A DNA stretch of 6,012 nt, from the NCBI GenBank assembly GCA_029987315.1, contig DALTVZ010000132.1:1-6012 (forward strand), read 5' to 3'. Under the pieces are notes generated by a model. The model was given only the letters and a program-made list of their open reading frames with translations. It was not told the DNA's origin and did not search any database. The translations under genes were made by a program, and so were the position numbers. The stretch is from Methanocorpusculum sp. GTDB lineage: Archaea > Halobacteriota > Methanomicrobia > Methanomicrobiales > Methanocorpusculaceae. Shown in pieces: positions 1-5,745 of the stretch. Position 1 is the first letter of the stretch. Each line of letters begins with the position of its first letter.

Positions 1-137
1 ATGATCAAAAAGCCGATGAGCCAGAGAACAAAAAAGATCTCGATGTTGATGGTCCGTGCAAGGATCATGATAGCGGCAACGGTGCCCATCCATCCAATGA
101 GGAGAGCGGCGGCGATCTGGGTCTTTGCGGTAGCCAT
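1..137 (-). CDS. Small membrane protein, N-terminal part only (hypothetical)
   Basis: The minus strand reads open from an ATG at 137 to the window edge: 45 complete codons, starting MATAKTQIAAALLIGWMG, with no stop reached. Residues about 8-27 form one hydrophobic segment. Residues about 33-45 begin a second, separated by a short polar turn (ARTINIE), so this is probably a small integral membrane protein with its N-terminus just outside the first helix. I do not recognise a family and assign no function. No convincing SD precedes the ATG, so the start rests on open frame and composition. The next sequence upstream is the long spacer at 138-481. Confidence 0.6.
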   Translation of the reverse strand, partial: MATAKTQIAAALLIGWMGTVAAIMILARTINIEIFFVLWLIGFLI

Positions 138-481
138 AAGTAATCAATATGCTTAGTTTTTGCGTGGCTAATAGTTATGGGTGGGCGGGTTGAGGATGCA
201 ATCACCACCCTCAGCGGAGCAAGTTTTTGAAGGTAACTTGCGAGTGCGGATTGGATGCAGAGCATATGACCTCAGTCGAAGAAATTGCCAGATTTGCGAC
301 TGATTCGAATGCTGAATCGATTCGAAAAGTGTAGTGTTGGATGTGGCTTTATGTGAAAAAAGAACTGCGCATACGGGGCAAAAGAATTTTGCCCGCTTGA
401 GGCGGAACGCCAGTCTTTGGTTTGCGCGTCTCCGCAAATTAACAAAAATAATATTATTCATTCGATGGTCTGAAACCCGAA
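138..481. other. Gene-poor spacer rich in inverted repeats; possible structured RNA
   Basis: I find no convincing protein gene here. The stretch holds a series of short inverted repeats: 189-195 with 209-215 (7 pairs, one wobble), 219-225 with 235-241 (7 perfect), 272-278 with 297-303 (7 perfect), a 10-bp palindrome at 314-323, 376-383 with 387-394 (8 perfect, 3-nt loop), 401-404 with 408-411 (4 perfect, 3-nt loop) and 421-426 with 433-438 (6 perfect). A 12-bp AT palindrome lies at 447-458. The octamer GATTCGAA occurs at 302 and 319. Read on the minus strand, the last three hairpins are followed by a run of six T at 361-356. They could therefore form a 3' UTR and terminator for the small ORF at 482-559, or a separate small RNA. 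No Rfam family was recognised. Confidence 0.4.
356..361 (-). terminator. T-run terminator candidate on minus strand
   Basis: Six consecutive T residues on the minus strand follow three stacked short hairpins (376-438) and a GC-containing stretch. Archaeal RNA polymerase terminates at T-runs without needing a hairpin, so this is a plausible end for a minus-strand transcript coming from the 482-559 ORF or from the NTF2-like gene. The run is short and the assignment is tentative. Confidence 0.3.
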
Positions 482-559
482 TCAGAGAAAATGTGGAATG
501 CTTAAGAACACACACCCCATGATCACAAACGTGAACGGTACTCTCTGATGGTGCTTCAT
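482..559 (-). CDS. Candidate small hydrophobic peptide, 25 residues
   Basis: The minus strand shows ATG at 559 and TGA at 484-482, encoding 25 residues that start MKHHQRVPFTFVIMGC and end PHFL. A strong SD, AAGGAG at 573-568, sits 8 nt before the ATG, which is ideal spacing and the main reason to call this a gene. The peptide has a basic N-terminus (K2, H3, H4, R6) followed by about 15 mostly hydrophobic residues. This fits a single short membrane segment with the N-terminus in the cytoplasm. It lies 73 nt downstream of the NTF2-like gene on the same strand and could be co-transcribed. No family is recognised. A chance ORF behind a chance purine run cannot be excluded. Confidence 0.4.
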   Translation of the reverse strand: MKHHQRVPFTFVIMGCVFLSIPHFL

Positions 560-567
560 ATGCACAT

Positions 568-573
568 CTCCTT
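568..573 (-). promoter_or_regulatory. Strong Shine-Dalgarno for the 25-residue ORF
   Basis: AAGGAG on the minus strand, 8 nt upstream of the ATG at 559. Another ATG at 567 lies between them but meets TGA after three codons, which supports 559 as the intended start. Confidence 0.5.
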
Positions 574-632
574 AATGATCCAACATAGGGTGTTATTAAA
601 GATCCTTGGGCTCAGGTAATTTTTCTAAATCC

Positions 633-953
633 TCACGCGATATGAAGCTGCACAAGCTCCCAGGCATGACCCGTTCCCCGAAGCACTGCCGTGAATCGAC
701 ATGGCGTCCCATTATAGGAGCACACACCAGACACCCAGGCGATCACACCCTCTCCTTTCACGACCATCTCGCCTAACTTCAGGCGCTTGAGAGAGAGACC
801 CTCACGTCCGTGATGATCCATGTTTGGAGCAAACACCACGATATCGGGCGCGATGATCCTCTCGGACCCGGCAAAACTTCCCGTTTCTGAACAAACCTCC
901 ACTTTAGCGAGAAGGGCAAGTATCTGATCTTTGGTCTGAGTCGAAAGAGGCAT
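633..953 (-). CDS. NTF2-like / SnoaL-type small protein
   Basis: This 106-residue protein appears to be a member of the NTF2-like (SnoaL / DUF4440-like) alpha+beta-barrel superfamily. The C-terminal third carries the family's typical strand pattern: a strand around 70-80 (VIAWVSGVCSY), a turn NGTPC, then RFTAVLRG and the closing WELVQLHIA (98-106). The latter resembles the usual W-x-I-V-Q-x-H ending. The N-terminal helical part is somewhat shorter than in typical members of about 120-130 residues. Such proteins can be enzymes, binding proteins or scaffolds, and no catalytic residue can be assigned, so the substrate is unknown. The ATG at 953 has no visible SD. The gene is divergent from the helicase across only 39 bp, and a leaderless transcript is likely. 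Confidence 0.7.
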   Translation of the reverse strand: MPLSTQTKDQILALLAKVEVCSETGSFAGSERIIAPDIVVFAPNMDHHGREGLSLKRLKLGEMVVKGEGVIAWVSGVCSYNGTPCRFTAVLRGTGHAWELVQLHIA

Positions 954-992
954 ACTTAATAGATATGGGTCCAGACAAATAATACATTACTC
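954..992. promoter_or_regulatory. Compact divergent promoter region
   Basis: Only 39 bp separate the divergent ATGs at 953 and 993. On the plus strand an AT-rich element at 956-966 is centred about 32 nt before the helicase ATG. On the minus strand an AT-rich element (about 988-978) is centred about 30 nt before the other ATG. Neither start has an SD. The spacing suggests two overlapping archaeal promoters giving leaderless or nearly leaderless transcripts, so binding at one may interfere with the other. This is inferred from AT content and spacing only. Confidence 0.4.
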
Positions 993-3023
993 ATGGCAGA
1001 CACAGCTGATTATTTTCCCTACCAAACCTATCGGAAAAACCAAAAGGAGATGCTCGAGGAGGTCGAAAAAACCGCCGAACAAAATGGCGTTCTCCTCATC
1101 GACGCACCGACCGGTAGCGGAAAATCCAGCGTGATCGCAAGTCTTCTTGCGAAAGCCAATGGACGAAAGATCCTGGTCGCCGTTCGAACCATATCCCAGC
1201 TCCAAATATTTATTCGGGAACTCGATCTCATCAGGCAAAAAAAACAGCCCACCCTGAAATTCGTTTACCTCATAGGCAAAGGAAACATGTGCCCGCTCGG
1301 GGGATTTGGCGACGTCTATCGCAGATGTGAAGGCGTCAAGGCATTCACCAGCTCACTCATGCAGCAAAGAGCCGAACGCGGCTCCTTCGATCCCGCCACC
1401 GACAAAGTGATTATCGATCAGATCAGAAAACAGGACCGGGAACACCCCCTTATCTGCCCCTACTTCGTCAACAGCCGTGTCTTCATCCAGGGTGAAGAAG
1501 GCGCTCGGCGCATGATCCCATCCCCTGAACTTAGACGCAAGTCCGAGATCGCACAAAAACAGATCGTCCGGCCAAGCGAACTCCTCACCTTCGCAGGAAA
1601 AGTCTGCCCCTACGACCTCATGCTCTCGGCCGCGAAGGGAGCCGACGTCATCATCTGTAATTACTATCACCTCTTCAACGACGACATCAGAGAGCAGCTC
1701 TACGTCAACCTTCAATGCGAGGAGCACAACGTCATGCTGCTCCTCGATGAAGCCCACAATTTAGGCGACGTCGTCCAGTCGATCCAGAGCATAAAAATAC
1801 GAGACACCGACATCGAAGCCGCCGCAAATGAAGTCGCATCTCTTCGTGACAAAGTCCGCGGATCCGAGGCCGTTCGGCATGTCCTCCCCCGAATAGCTGA
1901 GTTCATCGATGGACTTCAGCGTTCGAACGAAGCAGAAGACTGGTTCGATCCGCAGATCTTCAACCGGTTCATCATCAAAGGTTCGCTCTACGAAAAGCCG
2001 GAGGCAATGCTCGAAGATATCATCTCCATCAAAGAGGCGATGCGGGATCGCGGCATCGAACGTGGAGATTACCGGGAATCCGCGATCGAAAAATTGTGCG
2101 AGTTTTTGATCAGGCTTTATCGATCCTCCACCGACCCGTCATTTCTGACCGTCTACACAAAAGATACGGAGCTTATCACGCTTGAGGTCAGAAACATCGA
2201 CCCGGCTGACCGTCTTCAGGAGCTTGTTTCCAAACACGCCGCGACCATTCTCATCAGCGGTACGCTTTCACCGGTCGATTCATACAAAAAATATTACTTC
2301 GGCGAAATGCCGGTCAAGACCCTCTCTCTACCAAACTCGTTCCCAAAAGAAAACCGCATGATCCTTGGAACGCTGGACATCACCACGGCATTTTCCAAAC
2401 GGCAGAATCCCGAGAACACCCAGGCGATCATCGAATATATTCTCGCGTTTGCAAAACTTCCCGGAAACTCAGCCATCTATTTCCCGTCTTATCAACTGCA
2501 GAGCCGATTTGCAGAGGCATGCCAGAGCAAGATCCGTAACAAACAGGTGTTCATCGAGCCGCGTGAGTCAAGCGAGGCAAACGACGCCTTGAAGGAGTTC
2601 ATCTCGCTTCCGGGCAAGCAGAAGTCCGGTATTCTTTTCGCGGTATGTGGCGGAAAATGGAGTGAAGGACTGGATTATCGGGGCGATCAGCTGACAGCGG
2701 CGCTTGTGATCGGTCTTCCGCTCGCTCCGTTCACCCCAGTTCGTCGGATGGTCAACAGTTACTACCGGCGCAAATTTGGCGCAGAAGGTGAGTTCATTGC
2801 CTACACGCTTCCTGCGATCAACAAGTCCATGCAGGCTCTCGGCCGGGTGCTTCGAACCGAAAGTGACCGCGGTGTTTTGATCCTTGGTGATCAAAGATAC
2901 CTTGAAGGTGATATTTTCCGCGGTCTTTCTCCTTGGATGCGGGCTGAACTGATAGAATGTGATCTGGATACCGCGAAAATCAAACTGAGCAAATGGGGGA
3001 GCAATGCATCAGGGCGCCTGTAG
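993..3023 (+). CDS. XPD/Rad3-family Fe-S DNA helicase (DEAD_2 type)
   Basis: A 676-residue superfamily 2 ATP-dependent helicase of the XPD/Rad3/DinG group, predicted to unwind DNA 5'-to-3' during repair. Motifs in order: an N-terminal YFPYQTYRKNQ region contacting ATP; Walker A DAPTGSGKS (37-45); motif Ia around 61-72; four cysteines C100, C112, C155 and C205 in the contexts NMC, RRC, LIC and VCPY, matching the Fe-S cluster ligands of XPD; DEAH (252-255); SGTL (422-425); motif V GGKWSEGLD (553-561); motif VI QALGRVLR (614-621). All key residues are present and the length is within the family range. The ATG at 993 lacks an SD and lies about 30 nt from a TATA-like element, consistent with a leaderless mRNA. 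The 3' end overlaps the alkyltransferase gene by 20 bp, indicating an operon. Whether it is the functional counterpart of eukaryotic XPD in nucleotide excision repair is not shown. Confidence 0.95.
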   Translation: MADTADYFPYQTYRKNQKEMLEEVEKTAEQNGVLLIDAPTGSGKSSVIASLLAKANGRKILVAVRTISQLQIFIRELDLIRQKKQPTLKFVYLIGKGNMCPLGGFGDVYRRCEGVKAFTSSLMQQRAERGSFDPATDKVIIDQIRKQDREHPLICPYFVNSRVFIQGEEGARRMIPSPELRRKSEIAQKQIVRPSELLTFAGKVCPYDLMLSAAKGADVIICNYYHLFNDDIREQLYVNLQCEEHNVMLLLDEAHNLGDVVQSIQSIKIRDTDIEAAANEVASLRDKVRGSEAVRHVLPRIAEFIDGLQRSNEAEDWFDPQIFNRFIIKGSLYEKPEAMLEDIISIKEAMRDRGIERGDYRESAIEKLCEFLIRLYRSSTDPSFLTVYTKDTELITLEVRNIDPADRLQELVSKHAATILISGTLSPVDSYKKYYFGEMPVKTLSLPNSFPKENRMILGTLDITTAFSKRQNPENTQAIIEYILAFAKLPGNSAIYFPSYQLQSRFAEACQSKIRNKQVFIEPRESSEANDALKEFISLPGKQKSGILFAVCGGKWSEGLDYRGDQLTAALVIGLPLAPFTPVRRMVNSYYRRKFGAEGEFIAYTLPAINKSMQALGRVLRTESDRGVLILGDQRYLEGDIFRGLSPWMRAELIECDLDTAKIKLSKWGSNASGRL

Positions 3024-3450
3024 TTTTGGACTTTGGAAGGTCGCCGTCGATTATGACGGGACGGTCGTTCACCGAGTCAGGTTCCTTAGAACAGCGCCTG
3101 AGGGAACGGTCCCGGTACAGTTCACCAAATTCCTTGCCGGAAAAGCGACCGAGTTTTCTCCGCTCACCTCCTCGGCAGTATCAGGCGACAATATCTATGC
3201 ACAGATCTATCGTGAGGTCTCAAAGATCCCATACGGCGAGACGCGAACCTACGGCGAGATCGGAAAGATCGTTGGGACTCATCCGCGTGTGGTTGGAAAC
3301 GCGATGGCACGAAATCCAACCGTGCTGATAGTTCCGTGTCACAGAGTTGTTGGATCCAACGGCGGTTTGGGCGGATTCTCACCGGATATTGAGATAAAAA
3401 AAGCACTTTTGCTCCTAGAAAAAAATACCGCAAAAAATCTTTTTTCGTGA
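3004..3450 (+). CDS. ogt: Methylated-DNA--protein-cysteine methyltransferase
   Basis: A 148-residue O6-alkylguanine-DNA alkyltransferase. It flips out O6-alkylguanine (and probably O4-alkylthymine) and transfers the alkyl group irreversibly to its own cysteine. The active-site motif is PCHRV at 111-115, with nucleophile C112. The helix-turn-helix region includes YGETRTYGEIGKIVG (77-91) and PRVVGNAMARNP (94-105), where R96 fits the conserved arginine finger that stabilises the extrahelical base. The glycine-rich GGLGGFS (120-126) follows the active site as in the family. The N-terminal domain is the short form (about 60 residues) with no Ada-type regulatory domain. The ATG at 3004 lies inside the end of the helicase gene in another frame. 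A purine run GGGGGAG at 2995-3001 precedes it by only 2 nt, so translational coupling is likely. Confidence 0.95.
   Translation: MHQGACSFGLWKVAVDYDGTVVHRVRFLRTAPEGTVPVQFTKFLAGKATEFSPLTSSAVSGDNIYAQIYREVSKIPYGETRTYGEIGKIVGTHPRVVGNAMARNPTVLIVPCHRVVGSNGGLGGFSPDIEIKKALLLLEKNTAKNLFS
3440..3445 (+). terminator. T-run terminator candidate at end of alkyltransferase gene
   Basis: Six T residues fall within the last codons of the alkyltransferase (Leu-Phe-Ser-stop). In archaea such a run just before or after the stop can end transcription. If active, it would separate the repair operon from the transporter gene 59 nt downstream. Confidence 0.3.
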
Positions 3451-3471
3451 ATTTGAGAGCTTATCTGCTGA

Positions 3472-3502
3472 CTTAATCCATGTAGACCGCACATGGATTA
3501 AG
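3472..3502 (+). repeat. Perfect 12-bp inverted repeat overlapping the transporter SD
   Basis: The arms CTTAATCCATGT (3472-3483) and ACATGGATTAAG (3491-3502) are perfect reverse complements around a 7-nt spacer. The right arm ends inside the SD AAGGA (3500-3504), 5 nt before the transporter ATG at 3510. If transcribed, the stem could partly hide the ribosome binding site. If not, the 31-bp dyad could be a repressor operator. A start-stop ATG-TAG begins at 3480 and an ATG-GAT-TAA at 3493. Neither is long enough to be a gene. Confidence 0.7.
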
Positions 3503-3509
3503 GACATAA

Positions 3510-4433
3510 ATGGACCTGCGCCTGCTCATATTCCCGCTTCTTGTTTTTCTAGGGGGCTGCTGTTACGGACCTTCATCCCCCACGATAAAGTTAGCATATG
3601 CCGCAGGATATTCGTGGAACGACGTGGTCATGAGCCAGTATTTTTACGGATGGCTGATCCTGCTCGTTGTCGTGGTTGGCTTTTTCCTCTTTCGCCGGGT
3701 GAAAAAGCAGCCCTCAGTTCAAACTACTGAACCAAAACCGTTATTCCGGCGCATTCTTGGCGTGGTCTTTGCAGGGATATGTATCGGTCTTGTGACGGTG
3801 ACCTATTGTTTATCTCTGCAGACCATTCCCGCATACATCACCGTGATTCTCCTCTTCCAGTTCGCATGGATGGGGGTCGTGATCCAGATGATCGCTGAGA
3901 GAAAACTCCCTCAGCCAAAAATCGTCATCTCCGTAGTTATTCTTATCATCGGAACATTGCTTGCAGCAAGTTTCTCAGGTCTTGGAGCCCCGCTTGACCC
4001 TTCAGGCATTATATTTGGGCTTCTCTCAGCCCTGTTCTACGCATTATATATGTTCATGCTTGGCCGGGTCGAGATCGGTATGCATCCGCTGAACAGAAGT
4101 TTTCTGATTATCAGCTCCACGCTTCTCCTTTTGACACTTCTCTTTGGTCCCCGATTCTTTATCGAAGGTACCTTTGCGACTGGCATCTGGGGATATGGGC
4201 TCAGTTTAGGCTCGATAGGATGCGTTTTGCCGATGGTTTTGTTTGCCATAGCAGTTCCGCGGATCTCAACAGGAGCCGCCACGATCCTGTGTTCCTCGGA
4301 GTTGCCGGCATCCATCATCTGTGCCGTCCTCATACTTGGGGAGTCGGTCTCACTGATCCAATATGCGGGAATAGCTCTGGTGTTCTTTGCCATCGCCTTC
4401 CCTCAGTATAAAAAAGAGGTCAGCCCGGAATAG
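3510..4433 (+). CDS. EamA/DMT-superfamily transporter, ten predicted membrane helices
   Basis: A 307-residue integral membrane protein of the drug/metabolite transporter superfamily (two EamA repeats). Predicted helices lie at about 3-22, 42-61, 81-101, 106-126, 135-155, 163-184, 196-213, 225-247, 255-275 and 280-297, followed by a short charged C-terminus (YKKEVSPE). The first helix carries the family-like sequence GGCCYGPSSPTIKLAY. The end of the second repeat (SSELPASII ... LGESVSLIQYAGIAL) matches the usual EamA ending with a conserved Glu after Leu-Gly. Members export or import amino acids, nucleobases or other metabolites, and the substrate cannot be read from sequence. SD AAGGA (3500-3504) fixes the ATG at 3510. 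It follows the repair operon by 59 nt but is probably expressed separately. It converges on the zinc-ribbon gene. Confidence 0.9.
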   Translation: MDLRLLIFPLLVFLGGCCYGPSSPTIKLAYAAGYSWNDVVMSQYFYGWLILLVVVVGFFLFRRVKKQPSVQTTEPKPLFRRILGVVFAGICIGLVTVTYCLSLQTIPAYITVILLFQFAWMGVVIQMIAERKLPQPKIVISVVILIIGTLLAASFSGLGAPLDPSGIIFGLLSALFYALYMFMLGRVEIGMHPLNRSFLIISSTLLLLTLLFGPRFFIEGTFATGIWGYGLSLGSIGCVLPMVLFAIAVPRISTGAATILCSSELPASIICAVLILGESVSLIQYAGIALVFFAIAFPQYKKEVSPE

Positions 4434-4436
4434 ATC

Positions 4437-4443
4437 AAAAAAA
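4437..4443 (-). terminator. Second T-run terminator for the minus-strand operon
   Basis: Seven T residues on the minus strand, about 45 nt beyond the zinc-ribbon stop codon and just short of the opposing transporter's stop. It probably acts as a backup to the T-run at 4486-4480. No comparable T-run on the plus strand lies between the two genes. The nearest for the transporter is at 4619-4625, inside the opposing gene. Confidence 0.45.
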
Positions 4444-4479
4444 GTGGGTGTTGGCAGACCCTTCATCCGCAAGCCCTAT

Positions 4480-4486
4480 AAAAAAA
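4480..4486 (-). terminator. T-run terminator directly after the zinc-ribbon gene
   Basis: Seven T residues on the minus strand immediately follow the TGA stop at 4489-4487. This is the classical archaeal intrinsic terminator position and composition. Confidence 0.55.
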
Positions 4487-4849
4487 TCAGTTGAGTTTTC
4501 CGCCGCAGGAGCCGCAGAACTTTGTTCCTGCTGTGTACTTCGTACCGCAGCTTGGACAGAATCCATCTCCACTTTCTGCTGATGCTTCGACAGGGGGTTT
4601 GAGTTCGTTGAGTTCAGCTTTTTTTACGGCAGCTTCCTCCTGCAGTTCTGCAAGATTCGCTCCAACATCTCCAAATTTCTCTGCACCATCCGCCTCTACC
4701 GCCATTCTGCCGATCGCGGCATAAATATCGTTCTGCTTCTTTTCCAGCTGGCTGATCTCTGATTGAAGTTGGCTTATCCGCATTGTTTTCTTTACTTCAT
4801 CAGCACCGACTTTGGCACTGGTTTTTAGGCTATCGAAAAACGCACCCAT
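4487..4849 (-). CDS. Coiled-coil protein with C-terminal zinc ribbon
   Basis: A 120-residue protein with two visible parts. Residues about 16-85 are helical and rich in Glu, Lys, Gln, Leu and Ala with heptad-like spacing (RISQLQSEISQLEKKQNDIYAAIGRMA), suggesting a coiled coil and probable oligomerisation. Residues 98-115 form a zinc ribbon with C98-x2-C101 and C112-x2-C115 (CPSCG, FCGSCG), a knuckle type common in archaeal small proteins. Proteins of this architecture are widespread but mostly uncharacterised, and no enzymatic site is visible. SD GAGGT (4858-4854) lies 4 nt before the ATG at 4849. The gene follows the unknown 174-residue gene by 38 nt on the same strand, but a TATA-like element in that gap suggests it may also have its own promoter. 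Confidence 0.85.
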   Translation of the reverse strand: MGAFFDSLKTSAKVGADEVKKTMRISQLQSEISQLEKKQNDIYAAIGRMAVEADGAEKFGDVGANLAELQEEAAVKKAELNELKPPVEASAESGDGFCPSCGTKYTAGTKFCGSCGGKLN

Positions 4850-4869
4850 GATTACCTCATATTTCGTAT

Positions 4870-4883
4870 GATAAGATATATTC
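4870..4883 (-). promoter_or_regulatory. TATA-like promoter candidate for the zinc-ribbon gene
   Basis: On the minus strand the gap holds GAATATATCTTATC, preceded by AAAC, which resembles a BRE plus TATA box. TATATC ends 25 nt before the ATG at 4849, predicting a start of transcription within a few bases of the ATG. The element matches 12 of 14 positions of the one upstream of the 5412 gene (GATTATATCTTTTC). An SD is also present, so leaderless and led transcripts are both possible. Confidence 0.35.
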
Positions 4884-4887
4884 GTTT

Positions 4888-5412
4888 CTATCGAAGGATT
4901 GTCTCTTCGAGAATATCGTCCTCGATGAACCGCTCGCCTGCGTTTCTTTCTGCATTGACCATCGCTTCGAGTGAGTCGCCTGCTTCCCAGTCCTCATCCT
5001 GCTCCCAGCACAACCAACCGGCAGCTTTCGTGCTCGGTCCCTTCTCCTTAGGATGTGATGTTATCATGCGCTGGATAAAGCCATTGACATCCGAAAAATT
5101 TTCTTCGGAACAGAAGATAACTATCTCTGTTTGGCTATTTCCGCGAACAGTGATCTTGGAATCAGAAACCACAACCTCTCGTATTTTTTGCCAGAGAAGA
5201 GCCTGTCTTTTTTGCGCCTGTGCCAGATAGTCGGTCCCTTTTATTTTGTTTTTACCGGCACGAAACCCCCACATTTGAGCGACTGCTCCGCTCTTTTTGG
5301 TTCTCAGTTCGGTTTTTGCAAAAATGCCCAGATCGTTGAGATAATAATCAACTACAGTATAATTTGAGCCGCTTGATGGGGGAAGTTCGATACTCCACAC
5401 ACGTTTATCCAT
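4888..5412 (-). CDS. Hypothetical protein, 174 residues
   Basis: I do not recognise the family. The protein has no signal peptide or membrane segment and is predicted soluble. Residues about 18-33 (YTVVDYYLNDLGIFAK) and 78-118 (REVVVSDSKITVRG ... IVIFCSEENFSDVNGFIQRMI) suggest alternating strands followed by a helix, a layout that could fit a PH-like domain. That is inference only. Residues 60-75 are Gln/Ala-rich and helical. The last 40 residues are acidic (EQDEDWEAGD, EDDILEE). Cysteines occur only at C101 and C135. The start ATG at 5412 has a purine-rich SD (GAGGGAGA, 5429-5422) 9 nt upstream. It precedes the coiled-coil zinc-ribbon gene by 38 nt, so the two may act together. Confidence 0.75.
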   Translation of the reverse strand: MDKRVWSIELPPSSGSNYTVVDYYLNDLGIFAKTELRTKKSGAVAQMWGFRAGKNKIKGTDYLAQAQKRQALLWQKIREVVVSDSKITVRGNSQTEIVIFCSEENFSDVNGFIQRMITSHPKEKGPSTKAAGWLCWEQDEDWEAGDSLEAMVNAERNAGERFIEDDILEETILR

Positions 5413-5421
5413 AGCTATACA

Positions 5422-5444
5422 TCTCCCTCGGAAAAGATATAATC
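5422..5444 (-). promoter_or_regulatory. SD and TATA-like element upstream of the 174-residue gene
   Basis: The minus strand has GATTATATCTTTTC (5444-5431) followed by GAGGGAGA (5429-5422), then 9 nt to the ATG at 5412. The purine run is a good SD. The TATA-like element is too close to the SD to yield a transcript containing it, unless initiation is unusually near. A second AT-rich element on the same strand at about 5492-5479 would give a leader of roughly 45-50 nt that includes the SD. Confidence 0.4.
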
Positions 5445-5733
5445 AATACATCTCTGATTGGTTTTGTTGGCCGACCCACTATAATAATATGAACAAGAGA
5501 TGATCTGCATCCAGGAGAACGAACAAAACAATCTTTCATTCCTATCATCAAACTATCAAGCCTACCGTTTTGATCAAATAACTCTGTGCCGACGTTGAAT
5601 TTTAGCAATGGCATTAACTTAACTTATTTGCGCGATGGAATTCTACATCATTTATCATTGTGATAATGTAAAGATTAACTGGTTGATACATCGCTAACTG
5701 CAATGAGGATTTAGGAAATTCCTTCTTCACTTA

Positions 5734-5745
5734 GGTATATATACC
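5734..5745 (+). promoter_or_regulatory. Palindromic TATA-box candidate for fdhA
   Basis: GGTATATATACC is a perfect 12-bp palindrome containing an eight-base TATATATA core, the strongest TATA-like element in the spacer. Initiation about 25 nt downstream would give an fdhA leader of roughly 110 nt. Weaker AT-rich elements closer to the gene (about 5785-5797 and 5832-5838) could give shorter leaders. Because the element is symmetrical, direction must come from a flanking BRE, which is not obvious. Confidence 0.45.

Noticed and set aside
302..326. GATTCGAA repeats resembling a tRNA T-loop (GGTTCGAATCC)
   Set aside because: There are no matching 5-bp T stem, anticodon arm, acceptor stem or CCA context on either strand, so no tRNA can be built.
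302..326. CRISPR-like repeat spacing
   Set aside because: There are only two 8-bp copies 17 bp apart, with no repeat length or spacer pattern of a CRISPR array and no cas genes nearby.
189..440. Possible RNase P RNA or SRP RNA in the structured spacer
   Set aside because: The conserved cores I would expect (RNase P CR I/CR V motifs, SRP helix 8 GGAA loop with its flanks) are not found on either strand.
168..515. 115-codon open frame on the minus strand across the repeat-rich spacer
   Set aside because: It starts at a GTG without an SD. Its product is a low-quality mix of basic and Ser/Thr-rich stretches with no domain pattern. Its frame runs straight through the stacked inverted repeats. 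It also overlaps the better-supported 25-residue ORF in another frame.
5405..5614. 69-codon open frame on the minus strand ending just inside the 174-residue gene
   Set aside because: There is no SD, no recognisable domain, and codon choice is unlike the neighbouring genes. It covers the likely promoter of the downstream gene. The 8-bp overlap with that gene's start is suggestive but not enough.
5635..5697. 20-codon plus-strand frame starting MEFYIIYH upstream of fdhA
   Set aside because: It has no SD, spans the TTATCA dyad, lies upstream of the likely fdhA TATA element and shows no family resemblance.
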